A stretch of DNA of 64,000 nt from Micromonospora sp. AMSO31t (GCF_008868175.1 NZ_WBKT01000005.1:33344-97343); one strand, 5' to 3'; shown: positions 1 to 9,691, counted from the first letter of the stretch. Numbers and translations are program-made. Notes: generated by a model not told the origin, from the sequence alone.

Positions 1-39
1 CGCGTCTACTCCGGCAACATCGACATGGAGTGGCTGTAG
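1..39 (+). CDS. C-terminal end of an unidentified protein (cut by left edge)
   Basis: The first frame reads RVYSGNIDMEWL and then a TAG stop at 37-39. The dozen residues look coding, but they are too few to name a family. It could equally be a chance open frame. Confidence 0.3.
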   Translation, partial: RVYSGNIDMEWL

Positions 40-460
40 CCGTTCAAGCGGATCTCCTCATCACGACACTGACGAGAGACAGGCGCACAAGTGAACACCA
101 CCGACGCTGGCACCACACTGCTCTGGCGACCCACCGGGCCGACGGAGCTGGATCTCGTGCGCCAGTCGGGTTGGCGTGCTTGGCCGCCGCGCCTACCGGA
201 TCAGCCGATCTTCTGGCCAATTCGGCAGTGCACGCCGTCACCGCTGGGTCCTCCGTCGCTGATGTGCGGCAGTCGTCCGTCAACTGATCTGCGACACCTC
301 GGCGCGCTGATCGCGGCAGAAGAGGATGTGTAGGATGACCGGCGTCAGCGATGAGGGGAGGTGAGCCCGGTGATCACTCAATGTCACCTCTGGGCGCTCC
401 ACCCGGCTGTCCCTGTCCGCTGACCTTGCGTCGGGGAGCGCCCTCCTAGCCGGAGGAACA
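40..460. other. Intergenic stretch with no convincing gene
   Basis: About 420 bases before the epoxide hydrolase. Short open frames on both strands have no recognisable product and no good ribosome binding site. No tRNA, repeat or strong terminator is seen. The hydrolase promoter should lie here, but no clear -35/-10 pair stands out. Confidence 0.5.
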
Positions 461-1612
461 ATGAGCTTCTCCCCGTTCCGTATCGATGTATCCGACGAGG
501 TACTCGACGACCTTCGGGCCCGCCTGGCCCGTAGCCGCTTCACCGACCGCATCGGCGACCAGCCGTGGCAGGCCGGCACGGACCCCGACTACCTGCGGCA
601 CCTGCTGTCCTACTGGCTCGACGGGTTCGACTGGCGCGACCGGGAAGTCGAACTCAACGCACTGCCGCATTACCAGGCCCAGATCGGCGGCCGGCGCATG
701 CACTTCCTTCGCGTACCCGGAACGCGTCCGGAAGGCGCACCCGCACCGCTGCCGCTGATCCTGAGTCACGGCTGGCCCAGCAGCTTCGTGGAGATGCTGC
801 CGCTGGTCGACCGTCTGACCAACCCCGCTCGCCACGGGGGCGACCCCGCCGACGCATTCGACGTGGTGGTCCCCTCGCTGCCCGGCTTTCTGTACTCGGA
901 GCTGCCGAAGGGTCCGCTCACCCGCGCTGCGATGGCGCAGACGCTGCACTTGTTGATGACCGACGTCCTTAGCTACCAGCGTTACGGCGCCTTCGGTGGC
1001 GATGTCGGCGGCGTGGTCACCGGTTGGCTGGGCGCTCTGTACCCCGAGCAGGTGGCCGGCATTCACATGATCCACCCACCGTTCCCGGCCAGCTTCGATT
1101 CCCACCCGTTGTCGCCGGCCGAGCAGGCGTTTCTCGACGCCGAAGCGGCGTACGACGAGACTGACGGCGGCTACAGCGCCATCATGGGCACCCGACCGGA
1201 CACCATCGCCGCGGCGCTGGTCGACTCGCCGGCCGGACTGGCCGCCTGGCTCGTCGACAAGTACCGAGACTGGAGCGACAACCACGGGGACCTGGAAAGC
1301 CGGTTCGACCGGGACACCCTGCTCACGATCATCACCCTGTACTGGGCGAGCGGCACCATCGGCTCCTCGTTCCGGCAGTACTTCGACTTTCACCACAACA
1401 GTCCACGACCTGACATCACGGTGCCGTCGGCGTTCACGGTGAGCACCGAACCGTCGATGGTCAACTTCCCGCGCGAGATCGCCGAACGCGCGTGCACCGA
1501 CATCCGGCACTGGAGCGAACCAGGTAGGGGCGGACACTTCATGCCGCTGGAGGAACCGGACCTGCTCGCCGGCGAACTGCGGCGGTTCTTCACGTCGCTC
1601 CGCCCGTACTGA
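461..1612 (+). CDS. Epoxide hydrolase (alpha/beta hydrolase with EHN domain)
   Basis: The 383-residue product matches soluble epoxide hydrolases, which open epoxides to diols through an aspartyl ester intermediate. Residues 5-110 form the N-terminal EHN region (FRIDVSDEVLDDL). HGWP at 103-106 is the oxyanion-hole HGxP motif. GGDVGG places the nucleophile at D181. The Tyr in SSFRQYFDF (Y307) is a likely cap tyrosine, and GGHFMPLEEP places the general base at H359. Length and motif order are complete, so it should be active; the substrate cannot be read from sequence. GAGGAACA precedes the ATG. It stands alone beside an integrase remnant, so it may be accessory DNA, though its codon use resembles the rest of the window. 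Confidence 0.9.
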   Translation: MSFSPFRIDVSDEVLDDLRARLARSRFTDRIGDQPWQAGTDPDYLRHLLSYWLDGFDWRDREVELNALPHYQAQIGGRRMHFLRVPGTRPEGAPAPLPLILSHGWPSSFVEMLPLVDRLTNPARHGGDPADAFDVVVPSLPGFLYSELPKGPLTRAAMAQTLHLLMTDVLSYQRYGAFGGDVGGVVTGWLGALYPEQVAGIHMIHPPFPASFDSHPLSPAEQAFLDAEAAYDETDGGYSAIMGTRPDTIAAALVDSPAGLAAWLVDKYRDWSDNHGDLESRFDRDTLLTIITLYWASGTIGSSFRQYFDFHHNSPRPDITVPSAFTVSTEPSMVNFPREIAERACTDIRHWSEPGRGGHFMPLEEPDLLAGELRRFFTSLRPY

Positions 1613-1619
1613 TCAGCAA

Positions 1620-1648
1620 GGGAGCCCGGTCGCACCGGCCCGGCTCCC
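1620..1648 (+). terminator. Probable terminator after the epoxide hydrolase
   Basis: The arms GGGAGCCCGG and CCGGCTCCC pair with one bulged base, 7 bases after the hydrolase stop. There is no T-run, as is common in actinobacteria. Confidence 0.5.
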
Positions 1649-1700
1649 GCTGCCGGATTCCGCATGCATCGATCGAGAAGCTACCCGTGAATGCCATCCG

Positions 1701-1975
1701 ATGGAGCCGCGGAACGTTAGCCGGCGCTTCGAGCAGCTGCGTACGGCGGCCGGGCTGGACTGGCTGCACCTGCACGACCTACGGCACGCCTTGCCACGTT
1801 CCTGCTCGACCAGGGCGAGGATCTGCGCACGGTGATGGAGCTGCTCGGGCACTCCACGATCCGGATGACGGCCGACACCTGCGGGCCCGTCCTGCCGGCG
1901 CGGGCTCGTCAGGCTGCCTCGGCCATCGATCGGGTGCTGGGCGAGGAGGGACGGCGTGACCGCTCGGCTGTAGTG
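1701..1975 (+). pseudogene. Remnant of a tyrosine recombinase (phage/ICE integrase), C-terminal part
   Basis: Translation gives RNVSRRFEQLRTAAGL then LHLHDLRHA in one frame, and ATFLLDQGEDLRTVMELLGHSTIRMTADT in the next. This is the catalytic half of an XerC-like integrase broken by a one-base loss near 1790. The HxxR box (HDLRH) and LLGH box survive, but the catalytic Tyr (normally TADTYGH) reads TADTCGP. The N-terminal two thirds are absent. The fragment faces the 3' end of the tRNA-Ala gene, the usual attachment site for such elements. It is non-functional: truncated, frameshifted and without its nucleophile. Confidence 0.85.
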
Positions 1976-2002
1976 GCGACCGAGATCAGCCGAAGAAAGT
2001 GC

Positions 2003-2078
2003 TGGTGGAGCCCAGGGGACTCGAACCCCTAACCCCTGCCTTGCAAAGGCAGTGCTCTGCCAGTTGAGCTAGGGCCCC
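2003..2078 (-). tRNA. tRNA-Ala (anticodon TGC)
   Basis: The reverse complement folds as a full cloverleaf: acceptor GGGGCCC pairing with GGGCTCC, D-arm with AGCTCAACTGG, anticodon loop CTTTGCAAG carrying TGC, and T-arm with GGTTCGAGTCC. CCA is encoded at 2003-2005. The pair with tRNA-Ile downstream of gyrA is conserved in actinobacteria. Confidence 0.97.
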
Positions 2079-2118
2079 GAGGCGGGCGGATTCGCCCCGT
2101 GCTGCCGGTCCGACGCGC

Positions 2119-2247
2119 TCAGCGCAGGTCGGGCGCGGTGGTCGCCTCGTGCCAGAGGGCGCGCTCGTCGTTCGAGGCCTTGATCTTCTTGGCCACGACG
2201 GCGGCGACGCCGACGACGCCGGCCAGGATCAGGAGCTTCTTGAACAT
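2119..2247 (-). CDS. DLW-39 family small membrane-anchored protein
   Basis: A 42-residue protein starting MFKKLLILAGVVGVAAVVAKK and ending in a charged tail with ERALWHEAT. One N-terminal hydrophobic helix (residues 4-19) is followed by a Lys-rich stretch. This matches the DLW-39 family, tiny actinobacterial proteins of unknown function encoded next to tRNA-Ile/tRNA-Ala by gyrA. The ATG (complement of 2245-2247) follows GAGGGG at good spacing, and TGA is the complement of 2119-2121. It lies between the two tRNA genes, in the same orientation. Confidence 0.8.
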   Translation of the reverse strand: MFKKLLILAGVVGVAAVVAKKIKASNDERALWHEATTAPDLR

Positions 2248-2290
2248 GGGCTTGACCCCTCGCGCTCGACGACCGTCGGACGGTGTGCGG

Positions 2291-2364
2291 TGGGGCTAGC
2301 TGGAATCGAACCAGCGACCTCAGAGTTATCAGCTCTGCGCTCTAACCGACTGAGCTATAGCCCC
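2291..2364 (-). tRNA. tRNA-Ile (anticodon GAT)
   Basis: The reverse complement begins GGGGCTATAGCTCAG, carries anticodon GAT in CTGATAA, and has a T-arm with GGTTCGATTCC and acceptor AGCCCC. CCA is not encoded: CCG follows the discriminator base, so the CCA-adding enzyme at 39115 is needed. Confidence 0.97.
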
Positions 2365-2469
2365 GCGTAGCGACGAGCAAGGTTAACCCATCGCCGCCGT
2401 GGCGCCCAAATCGGGGGCCGTGGCGGCGCGCTCACCCGCGCCACCTTCGAAACTACCCGGACACGCGAC

Positions 2470-2501
2470 GCCGGGGCGACCGCTTTACGCGGTGCCCCGG
2501 C
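2470..2501 (-). terminator. Terminator after the gyrB-gyrA-DUF3566 group
   Basis: GCCGGGGC plus ACCGC pair with GCGGT plus GCCCCGGC around a TTTAC loop with one bulged G. That gives a 13-bp stem 12 bases past the DUF3566 stop. Confidence 0.7.
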
Positions 2502-2513
2502 ATCGTCGTCGGG

Positions 2514-3425
2514 TCAGTCCCGCTCGGCGAGCGTCAGCTCGATCCCGCCGACCAGGTCGGCGCAGACGTTGTAGACGAACGCGCCCAGCGTGGCCAGCGC
2601 GGTGAAGAGCACGACGTTGACCAGGCCGATCAGCGCGGAGCTGAGGATCACGCCCTTGGCGGTGATCCGGAAGCCGCCGCCGCCACCCTGGCCGCCGCCG
2701 GCGTTCACCAGGTCGGTGAGGCTGTCGTTGACGCTCTTGAACACGCCCATGGCGTCCAGCGCCAGGTAGAGCACCGAGGTGGCGACGACCACCACGATGA
2801 AGAGCACCACGGAGACCGCGAACGCGAACTTCATCACGGACCAGGGGTCGATCCGCTTGAGGTTCAGCCGGGCCCGGCGCGGTCCCCGCGACGCGGCCGA
2901 GCTGACCGAGGTACGGGCGGCGCGTACCGCCTCACCCACGCGCGCGGCCCCGACGGCGGCCGCACCGCCGATCCCCGGCGGCAGCCCGCCCCCGTTGGCG
3001 GGGCGGGCCGTGGCGGCGGGGCGGCCGCCGTCCGGGGACGGCTTCGGTGCGGTGCCCAGGCCGGCGCCGACGCGCGGCTGGGTGCCGGTGGTGCCGGTGG
3101 ACGGCCGGGCGGCCGCCGCGGGCTTGGGCGGCTGCGGGGTCGCCCCCGGCTTCGCCGCGGCCGGTGCGGCCAGGCCGTCGGCCGACGTGGGAGCGTCGAC
3201 CTTCGTCTCGGCCTGGTCGGCCGGTGGCGAGCCCTCGCCGGTGGTTTCCGGCGGCGGGGTCATGCCGGGAGCCCGGGTGAATTTCGGGGCAGGCGCGTCG
3301 GCGGGGACGGTGGCCCGACCCACGGCCGCGCGGCCGGTCGCTGGTGTACCGCCCTGTGCGGCCTCCTCGTCGACCGGGTTGGCCGAGGTCCCCGTGTTCC
3401 CCGACTTCGCCTGTGTCTCCGTCAT
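2514..3425 (-). CDS. DUF3566 domain-containing membrane protein
   Basis: A 303-residue protein with a long Pro/Ala/Gly-rich, presumably disordered cytoplasmic N-terminus (1-185), then RARLNLKRIDPWSVMKF, two membrane helices (about 199-224 and 257-287) and a short Gly-rich loop between them. The second half is the DUF3566 family found immediately after gyrA in actinobacteria (Rv0007 in M. tuberculosis). Its role is unknown; in mycobacteria it is linked to the envelope. ATG at 3425 is chosen over a TTG one codon upstream that abuts the gyrA TAG. AGGA in the gyrA tail serves as ribosome site, so the two genes are probably translationally coupled. Confidence 0.85.
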   Translation of the reverse strand: MTETQAKSGNTGTSANPVDEEAAQGGTPATGRAAVGRATVPADAPAPKFTRAPGMTPPPETTGEGSPPADQAETKVDAPTSADGLAAPAAAKPGATPQPPKPAAAARPSTGTTGTQPRVGAGLGTAPKPSPDGGRPAATARPANGGGLPPGIGGAAAVGAARVGEAVRAARTSVSSAASRGPRRARLNLKRIDPWSVMKFAFAVSVVLFIVVVVATSVLYLALDAMGVFKSVNDSLTDLVNAGGGQGGGGGFRITAKGVILSSALIGLVNVVLFTALATLGAFVYNVCADLVGGIELTLAERD

Positions 3426-3428
3426 CAA

Positions 3429-5954
3429 CTAGTCCTGTTCGTCAGGCTCGTCGGCATTGCGAGCAATCGCCACGATAGTCACGCCGTCCGGGAGGTCCAT
3501 CAGCTTGACCCCCATTGTGTTCCGGTCACGCGTACGGCGTACAGGCTTCACCGGAGTCCGGATGACGCCACCGTTGCTGGTGATGGCGAACAGTTCGTCG
3601 TCCGGACTGATCACCACCGCGCCGACCAGACCACCGCGTCGCTCGGTGATCTTCGCAGTCAGCACGCCCTTACCTCCCCGGCCCTGGACCGGGTATTCCT
3701 CGATCGGGGTTCGTTTCGCGTACCCCCCGTTCGTCGCGACCAGCACGTCCATGTCCATGCCCTCGCGGACGACCTCCATCGCCAGGAGGACATCCTCCTC
3801 GCTGAACCGCATGCCGATCACACCGGAGGTGGCCCGGCCCATCGGGCGCAGCGCCTCGTCACTGGCGTTGAAGCGGATGGCCTGGGCGTTCTTGCTGACC
3901 AGCAGCAGGTCGTCCGTCGGGGCGACCAGGGCAGCACCGACCAGCTCGTCCTCATCGCGCAGGTTGATCGCGATGACTCCGCCGGAACGGTTGGAGTCGA
4001 ACTCCTCGAGCCGCGTCTTCTTCACCAGGCCGTTCTTCGTGGCCAGTACCAGGTAGGGCGCCACCTGGTAGTTCGGGATTTCGATGATCTGCGCGATCTG
4101 CTCGTCCGCTTGGAAGGCGAGCAGGTTGGCCACGTGCTGGCCCTTGGCCACCCTACTGGCTTCGGGAAGTTCGTAGGCTTTGGCCCGGTAGACCCGGCCC
4201 TTGTTCGTGAAGAACAGGATCCAGTCGTGGGTGGAGCATACGAAGAAGTGGCTGACGATGTCGTCCTGCCGCAGCGTCGCCCCGCTGACGCCCTTGCCGC
4301 CGCGCCGCTGCGAGCGGTAGAGGTCGACCTTGGTGCGCTTGGCGTACCCGGTGCGGGTGATCGTGACGACCACGTCCTCGCGGGCGATGAGGTCCTCCAT
4401 CGAGACCTCGCCGTCGAACGGCACGATCTTGGTGCGCCGGTCGTCGCCCCACTTGGCCACGATCTCGCCCAGCTCCTCGGAGACGATGCGCCGCTGCCGC
4501 TCGGGCTTGGCCAGGATGTCCTTGAGGTCGGCGATCTCGACCTCGAGCTTGGTCAGGTCGTCCAGGATCCGCTGCCGCTCCAGGGCGGCCAGCCGGCGCA
4601 GCTGCATGTCCAGGATGGCGGTCGCCTGGACCTCGTCGATCTCCAGCAGCCGGATGAGGCCCTGGCGGGCGTCCTCGACGGTGGGCGAGCGCCGGATCAG
4701 GGCGATCACCTCGTCGAGCGCGTCCAGCGCCTTGGCCAGACCGCGCAGAATGTGCGCCCGCTCCTCGGCCTTGCGCAGCCGGAACGCGGTCCGCCGGCGG
4801 ATGACCTCGATCTGGTGCTCGACGTAGTAGCGGATGAACTGGGCCAGGTTGAGCGTGCGCGGCACGCCGTCGACCAGCGCCAGCATGTTGGCGCCGAAGG
4901 TCTCCTGGAGCTGGGTGTGCTTGTAGAGGTTGTTCAGCACCACCTTGGCGACCGCGTCGCGCTTGAGCACGAGCACGATCCGCATGCCGGTGCGCCCGGA
5001 GGACTCGTCGCGGATGTCCGCGATCCCGGCGAGCTTGCCCTCCTTGATCAGCTCGGCGATCCGCTCGGCCAGGTTGTCCGGGTTGACCTGGTAGGGCAGC
5101 TCGCTGACCACCAGGGCCGGCCGGCCGCGCTTGTCCTCTTCGACCTCGACCACGGCGCGCATCCGGATCGAGCCGCGCCCGGTCCGGTACGCGTCCTGGA
5201 TGGCGGCCTGTCCGACGATCAGGCCGTGGGTCGGGAAGTCCGGGCCCTTGACGATCTCCAGCAGCGCTTCGAGGGTGGTGGCCTCGTCGGCCTCCGGGTT
5301 CTCCAGGCACCACTGCACGGCCGCGCCGATCTCGCGCAGGTTGTGCGGCGGGATCTTGGTGGCCATGCCGACCGCGATGCCCTCGGAGCCGTTGACCAGC
5401 AGGTTCGGGATCCGCGACGGCAGGATGGTGGGCTCCTTGGCCCGGCCGTCGTAGTTGTCCTGGAGGTCGACGGTGTCCTCGTCGATGTCCCGGAGCATCT
5501 CCATGGCCAGCGGGTCGAGCTTGCACTCGGTGTACCGCATGGCCGCGGCCGGGTCGTTACCCGGCGAACCGAAGTTGCCGTTGCCGTCGACCAGCGGGTA
5601 GCGCAGCGACCAGGGCTGCGCCATCCGGACCAGCGCGTCGTAGATGGCGGAGTCGCCGTGCGGGTGGAACTGGCCCATCACGTCACCGACGACGCGGGAG
5701 CACTTCACGTAGCCGCGGTCCGGCCGGTAGCCGGAGTCGAACATGGCGTAGAGGATCTTGCGGTGGACCGGCTTGAGCCCGTCCCGGACGTCCGGCAGGG
5801 CCCGCCCGACGATCACGCTCATCGCGTAGTCGAGGTACGAGCGCTGCATCTCGACCTCGAGCCCGACCGGCTCGATCCGGTCGTGCGCGACGACCGCGGC
5901 CAGTGTCTCCGGGGTCTCCGGCTCGTTCGGCGTGGACTCGGGAGTATCGGTCAC
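3429..5954 (-). CDS. gyrA: DNA gyrase subunit A
   Basis: An 841-residue GyrA. With GyrB it introduces negative supercoils by cutting and passing DNA. The catalytic tyrosine is Y141 in [11 protein letters not shown]. The quinolone-resistance region reads [17 protein letters not shown] with Ser102 and Asp106, the usual susceptible residues. The C-terminal beta-pinwheel begins with the GyrA box QRRGGKG, which marks true gyrase rather than topoisomerase IV. The start is GTG with AAGGG upstream. It lies 130 bases after gyrB in the same direction; that gap holds DnaA-box-like sites, so gyrA may have its own control. Confidence 0.97.
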   Translation of the reverse strand: MTDTPESTPNEPETPETLAAVVAHDRIEPVGLEVEMQRSYLDYAMSVIVGRALPDVRDGLKPVHRKILYAMFDSGYRPDRGYVKCSRVVGDVMGQFHPHGDSAIYDALVRMAQPWSLRYPLVDGNGNFGSPGNDPAAAMRYTECKLDPLAMEMLRDIDEDTVDLQDNYDGRAKEPTILPSRIPNLLVNGSEGIAVGMATKIPPHNLREIGAAVQWCLENPEADEATTLEALLEIVKGPDFPTHGLIVGQAAIQDAYRTGRGSIRMRAVVEVEEDKRGRPALVVSELPYQVNPDNLAERIAELIKEGKLAGIADIRDESSGRTGMRIVLVLKRDAVAKVVLNNLYKHTQLQETFGANMLALVDGVPRTLNLAQFIRYYVEHQIEVIRRRTAFRLRKAEERAHILRGLAKALDALDEVIALIRRSPTVEDARQGLIRLLEIDEVQATAILDMQLRRLAALERQRILDDLTKLEVEIADLKDILAKPERQRRIVSEELGEIVAKWGDDRRTKIVPFDGEVSMEDLIAREDVVVTITRTGYAKRTKVDLYRSQRRGGKGVSGATLRQDDIVSHFFVCSTHDWILFFTNKGRVYRAKAYELPEASRVAKGQHVANLLAFQADEQIAQIIEIPNYQVAPYLVLATKNGLVKKTRLEEFDSNRSGGVIAINLRDEDELVGAALVAPTDDLLLVSKNAQAIRFNASDEALRPMGRATSGVIGMRFSEEDVLLAMEVVREGMDMDVLVATNGGYAKRTPIEEYPVQGRGGKGVLTAKITERRGGLVGAVVISPDDELFAITSNGGVIRTPVKPVRRTRDRNTMGVKLMDLPDGVTIVAIARNADEPDEQD

Positions 5955-5990
5955 TGTTAACCCTTATCAGACTCAGAGTCGTTTTCGTGC

Positions 5991-6042
5991 TGTGGATAAC
6001 GTCTGTGGATACCGGCCAGACTGTGGATAACTCTGTGGACCG
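5991..6042 (-). promoter_or_regulatory. Cluster of four DnaA-box-like sites upstream of gyrA
   Basis: TGTGGATAA at 5991-5999 and 6022-6030 are exact reverse complements of the canonical DnaA box TTATCCACA. TGTGGATAC (6004-6012) and TGTGGACCG (6034-6042) are near matches. All four share one orientation within 52 bases, in the gyrB-gyrA gap and 37 bases upstream of the gyrA start. The match is plain; DnaA binding is inferred. Confidence 0.65.
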
Positions 6043-6084
6043 CCGGGCCGACCGGTGGATCTCCGGCCGACCCGGCGCGGTCCG

Positions 6085-8031
6085 TCAGATGTCCAGGAAC
6101 CGCACGTCCTTGGCGTTGCGCTGGATGAACGACCGGCGCGCTTCGACGTCCTCGCCCATCAACACGCTGAACAGCTCGTCGGCGGTTGCGGCGTCGTCGA
6201 GCGTCACCTGCCGCAGGGTGCGGGTGGCCGGGTTCATCGTGGTCTCCCACAGCTCGGGATAGTTCATCTCGCCGAGACCCTTGAACCGCTGGATGTCGTC
6301 CGGCCTGGCGTTGGCCTTCTTCTGCTGGCGCAGCGCGATCAGCCCGTCCCGCTCCCGGTCCGAGTACGCGTACTGCGCGTCGTCGCCCTTCTTGTTCCAC
6401 TTGATCTTGTAGAGCGGCGGGGCGGCCAGGTAGACGTGCCCCAGCTCGACCAGCGGACGCATGAAGCGGAAGAGCAGGGTGAGCAGCAGCGTCTGGATGT
6501 GCTGGCCGTCGACGTCGGCGTCGGCCATCAGCACGATCTTGTGGTAGCGCAGCTTCTCGATGTCGAAGTCGTCGTGGATGCCGGTGCCCAGCGCGGTGAT
6601 GAGCGCCTGGACCTCGTTGTTCTTCAGCACCCGGTCGATCCGGGCCTTCTCCACGTTGAGGATCTTGCCGCGGATCGGCAGGATCGCCTGGGTGCGCGGG
6701 TCGCGCCCCTGCTTGGCCGAGCCGCCGGCGGAGTCGCCCTCGACGATGAACACCTCGGACTCGCGCGGGTCGGTCGACTGGCAGTCGGCCAGCTTGCCCG
6801 GCATCGAGCCGGACTCCAGCAGCGACTTGCGCCGGGCCAGCTTGCGCGCCTGCTGGGCGGCGATCCGGGCCCGCGCCGCCTGGGACGCCTTCTGGATGAT
6901 GGTCTTGGCCTCGGCCGGGTTCCGGTCGAACCAGTCGACCAGCCGGTCGTTGCAGACCCGCTGCACGAAGCTCTTCACCGGGGTGTTGCCGAGCTTGGTC
7001 TTGGTCTGGCCCTCGAACTGCGGGTTGGTCAGCTTCACCGAGATGATCGCGGCCAGGCCCTCGCGGATGTCCTCGCCGGAGAGCTTCTCGTCGCCCTTGA
7101 GCAGCTTCTTGTCCGTGCCGTACCGGTTGACGACGCTGGTCAGCGCGGCCCGGAAGCCCTCCTCGTGGGTGCCGCCCTCGTGCGTGTTGATCGTGTTGGC
7201 GAAGGTGTAGACCGACTCGCCGTACGACTCGTTCCACTGCATGGCGATCTCGACCGACATGCCCTCCTCCTCGGAGCCGAACTCGACCACCGTCTTGTGG
7301 ATCGGGTTCTTGGAGGCGTTGAGGTGCCGGACGAAGTCGGCGATACCGCCCTTGTAACAGAAGGTGACCTCGCGCGGCTTGCCCTCCTCGCCCTCCGGGA
7401 CCCGCTCGTCGACCAGGTGGATGGTGAGGCCGCGGTTGAGGAAGGCGTACTCCTGAATGCGCCGGTAGATGGTCTGGAAGTCGAAGTCGACGGTCTCGAA
7501 GACGTCCGGGTCCGGCCAGAAGGCGACCGCGGAGCCGGTGCGGTCGGTGGTCTCACCCTTCTCCAGCGGCGACGGCTTGGAGTTGGTGTACTGCTGCCGC
7601 CAGACGAAGCCGGACTTGTGGATCTCCACCGCCATCTTCGTGGAGAGGGCGTTCACCACGGACACGCCCACGCCGTGCAGACCGCCGGAGACCGCGTACG
7701 CCTTGCCGTCGAACTTGCCGCCCGCGTGCAGCACGGTCAGCGCGACCTCGACACCCGGCTTCTTCAGCTTCGGGTGGAGGTCGACCGGGAAGCCGCGCCC
7801 GTTGTCGGTGACCCGGACGCCGCCGTCGGCCAGCAGCACCACGTCGATGGTGTCGCAGTAGCCGGCCAGCGCCTCGTCCACGGCGTTGTCGACGACCTCC
7901 CACACGAGGTGGTGCAGGCCGCGTTCACCGGTGGACCCGATGTACATACCGGGCCGCTTCCGGACCGCCTCGAGGCCTTCGAGAACGGTGATCGACTCGG
8001 CGCCGTACTCCTGCTTGTCCTGCGCTGCCAC
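6085..8031 (-). CDS. gyrB: DNA gyrase subunit B
   Basis: A 648-residue GyrB, the ATPase partner of GyrA. GHKL ATP-site motifs are [21 protein letters not shown] and the [15 protein letters not shown] loop. The Toprim domain carries [14 protein letters not shown] and the Mg-binding DADVDG. The C-terminus with RFKGLGEMN and the terminal [11 protein letters not shown] is intact. The GTG start at 8031 gives the family N-terminus [31 protein letters not shown]. The open frame continues far upstream, but that part is the antisense of other genes. GAGG abuts the start, so spacing is poor. Confidence 0.97.
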   Translation of the reverse strand: MAAQDKQEYGAESITVLEGLEAVRKRPGMYIGSTGERGLHHLVWEVVDNAVDEALAGYCDTIDVVLLADGGVRVTDNGRGFPVDLHPKLKKPGVEVALTVLHAGGKFDGKAYAVSGGLHGVGVSVVNALSTKMAVEIHKSGFVWRQQYTNSKPSPLEKGETTDRTGSAVAFWPDPDVFETVDFDFQTIYRRIQEYAFLNRGLTIHLVDERVPEGEEGKPREVTFCYKGGIADFVRHLNASKNPIHKTVVEFGSEEEGMSVEIAMQWNESYGESVYTFANTINTHEGGTHEEGFRAALTSVVNRYGTDKKLLKGDEKLSGEDIREGLAAIISVKLTNPQFEGQTKTKLGNTPVKSFVQRVCNDRLVDWFDRNPAEAKTIIQKASQAARARIAAQQARKLARRKSLLESGSMPGKLADCQSTDPRESEVFIVEGDSAGGSAKQGRDPRTQAILPIRGKILNVEKARIDRVLKNNEVQALITALGTGIHDDFDIEKLRYHKIVLMADADVDGQHIQTLLLTLLFRFMRPLVELGHVYLAAPPLYKIKWNKKGDDAQYAYSDRERDGLIALRQQKKANARPDDIQRFKGLGEMNYPELWETTMNPATRTLRQVTLDDAATADELFSVLMGEDVEARRSFIQRNAKDVRFLDI

Positions 8032-8559
8032 CCTCGGCCACTTTCTCGCGCCGACCGCGCCAGGGCGCGGGGGCGCGGGTTCGGCGGACAGGACGCGACG
8101 TCGGCGCGCACAAACCGGTCCCCGGATCTCCAGGTCACGGATCGCGTGCGCCGGTCGCCGCGGTTGCCCGCGGATCGCGATCGGCTCGACCCGATGCGGG
8201 ACAATGATCAAGGGCCCGGTGGGCCCATGTCCGTCGCTCCGTGTCGGGTCTTTCGTCTCGCCCTCAATCTTACTGTGCGCAGCCGACCAAACCGCCACTC
8301 GGCACCCCTCCGGGGCGGCTGAGAATGCCGTAGGAGCCCGAACCGTGCTATCCGCGACTCCCCCTACACGCCTCGCCCTGATCGAGGGCGCGGCCCGCAC
8401 CGGATCGGTGCCGGCGGGTGACCGACCGGGGGTCGCGGCGGGACCGGACGTGCCGTACCTTTTGCGGCGCCGCCACCTGCGGTCTTGATCTTTCGCGGCC
8501 GGAACCGGGACGATCGACCCGATCGGTCGGACAACGTGCTTGCTGAGAGGTGACGCCAG
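8032..8559. other. Intergenic region between gyrB and the divergent gene at 8560
   Basis: 528 bases without a credible gene, carrying the leftward gyrB promoter and the rightward promoter of the unknown gene. On the minus strand TAAGAT (complement of 8267-8272) is a plausible -10 for gyrB, though no good -35 sits 16-18 bases away. A GGGCCC/GGGCCC hairpin occurs at about 8209-8226. GAGAGGTGA precedes the gene at 8560. Nothing else is recognisable. Confidence 0.5.
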
Positions 8560-9114
8560 ATGGGGCTGGACAACGTCGCGGTGCACTGGCCGCGGACCGG
8601 CCGCTTCTACGATCCGGTCGCGCCGGCCGAGTTCGTCGACTTCGGCGAGATCGTGGACATGCCACGCATCTCGGCACCCACCGCCGCGCTCGCCGAGCTG
8701 ATCGCGAAGACCGGCACGGTGCGGGCGACGGCCTACACCGAACTGGTCGACCTCATCCTCGGCCTGGAAAATGTGCTCTACGCCACGGAGAACTCGGCCG
8801 AGGACGAGGACCCGGTGATCGACCCGGACGGCTGCTCCTGGATCGCCGAGGGCGTGGAGAAGTTCATCACCCGGCACCGGCCCTTCGGCGAGGCGGTCAC
8901 CTTCGAGTCGGTGAGCGAGGTGCTGCGCTCGCTGCTCGGTGACGGGCGCCTGGCCGAGCAGCAGCTCCGCTGGCTGGACAGCCGGCTGGACAAGCTGCGC
9001 GACGAGAGCGGCGAGCCGCCGCAGTGGAACTTCACCTGTGCCGAGCTGAGCGTGCTGGCCGCCTTCTACCGGCGCTGCGCCGAGCGCGGCTTCGCGGTCT
9101 ACGCCGACGCCTGA
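8560..9114 (+). CDS. Protein of unknown function
   Basis: A 184-residue soluble protein with no signal or membrane helix: [20 protein letters not shown], an acidic middle ([15 protein letters not shown]) and a helical C-terminal half ending [17 protein letters not shown] do not recognise the family. ATG with GAGAGGTGA upstream is a good start, and codon use is typical of the window. Its last 16 bases overlap the end of the convergent regulator gene. It sits in the block separating gyrB from dciA, which most actinobacteria lack. The single Trp/Cys-containing loop and lack of catalytic motifs give no hint of a reaction. Confidence 0.75.
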   Translation: MGLDNVAVHWPRTGRFYDPVAPAEFVDFGEIVDMPRISAPTAALAELIAKTGTVRATAYTELVDLILGLENVLYATENSAEDEDPVIDPDGCSWIAEGVEKFITRHRPFGEAVTFESVSEVLRSLLGDGRLAEQQLRWLDSRLDKLRDESGEPPQWNFTCAELSVLAAFYRRCAERGFAVYADA

Positions 9115-9593
9115 CCCGGCTGCCCGGCCGCGCCAGGCCCGGCCGTCGCAGCCCGGTTGGCCGCGGCGATCACCTCGGTGAGCACCGTGTGCAGGTGCCG
9201 CAGGTCGGCCAGCGGCAGGCCGAGCCGCTGCACGATCGCCGGCGGGATGCGCTCGGCCTGCGCCCGGAGCGCCCGCCCGCTCGCGGTGAGCGAGACGGCC
9301 AGGCTGCGCTCGTCCGACGCGTCGCGCTCCCGCCGCACGTAGCCGGCGGCTTCCAGCCGCTTGAGCAGCGGTGACAGGGTGCCCGGGTCGAGCTGGAGCA
9401 GCCGGCTCAGGTCCCGCACCGAGAGCGGCGCGTGCTGCCAGAGCGCCAGCATGACCAGGTACTGCGGGTGGGTGAGCCCCATCGGTTCCAGCAGCGGGCG
9501 GTAGACCGCGACGACTCCGCGCGCGGCGACGGAGAGCGCGAAGCACACCTGCTGCTCCAGCGCCAGGGGATCGCCCTCCAGCTGGTCGGCCAT
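9099..9593 (-). CDS. MarR/OhrR-type transcriptional regulator
   Basis: A 164-residue winged-helix regulator. The start MADQLEG is chosen over an upstream frame that runs through the operator. [41 protein letters not shown] closely follows OhrR, whose single N-terminal Cys (here C17) senses organic peroxides. [30 protein letters not shown] is the recognition helix and wing, followed by [14 protein letters not shown]. OhrR proteins are dimeric repressors released when the Cys is oxidised. No ohr peroxidase gene lies nearby, so the regulated gene is probably its own and the divergent small gene at 9692. Peroxide sensing is inferred from the family. Confidence 0.85.
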   Translation of the reverse strand: MADQLEGDPLALEQQVCFALSVAARGVVAVYRPLLEPMGLTHPQYLVMLALWQHAPLSVRDLSRLLQLDPGTLSPLLKRLEAAGYVRRERDASDERSLAVSLTASGRALRAQAERIPPAIVQRLGLPLADLRHLHTVLTEVIAAANRAATAGPGAAGQPGQASA

Positions 9594-9612
9594 CCTCGCC
9601 CTCCTCGTCCGT

Positions 9613-9660
9613 CGTTGCGATCGTAGCAACGATTGGTGTACCAATTATTGGGGCACCAAT
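9613..9660. promoter_or_regulatory. Tandem palindromic operator between the MarR-type gene and the small divergent gene
   Basis: Two 14-bp palindromes, ATTGGTGTACCAAT (9632-9645) and ATTGGGGCACCAAT (9647-9660), lie one base apart. Beside them is a longer dyad CGTTGC-7-GCAACG (9613-9631). It occupies the whole divergent promoter gap, the typical place for a MarR-family autoregulatory site. Confidence 0.75.
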
Positions 9661-9691
9661 CGTACGTTGGTTGGCGAGGAGAGGGCGGCGG

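Noticed and set aside
4110..5960. Long plus-strand frame antisense to gyrA
   Set aside because: A shadow of the gyrA codon pattern with no recognisable protein features.
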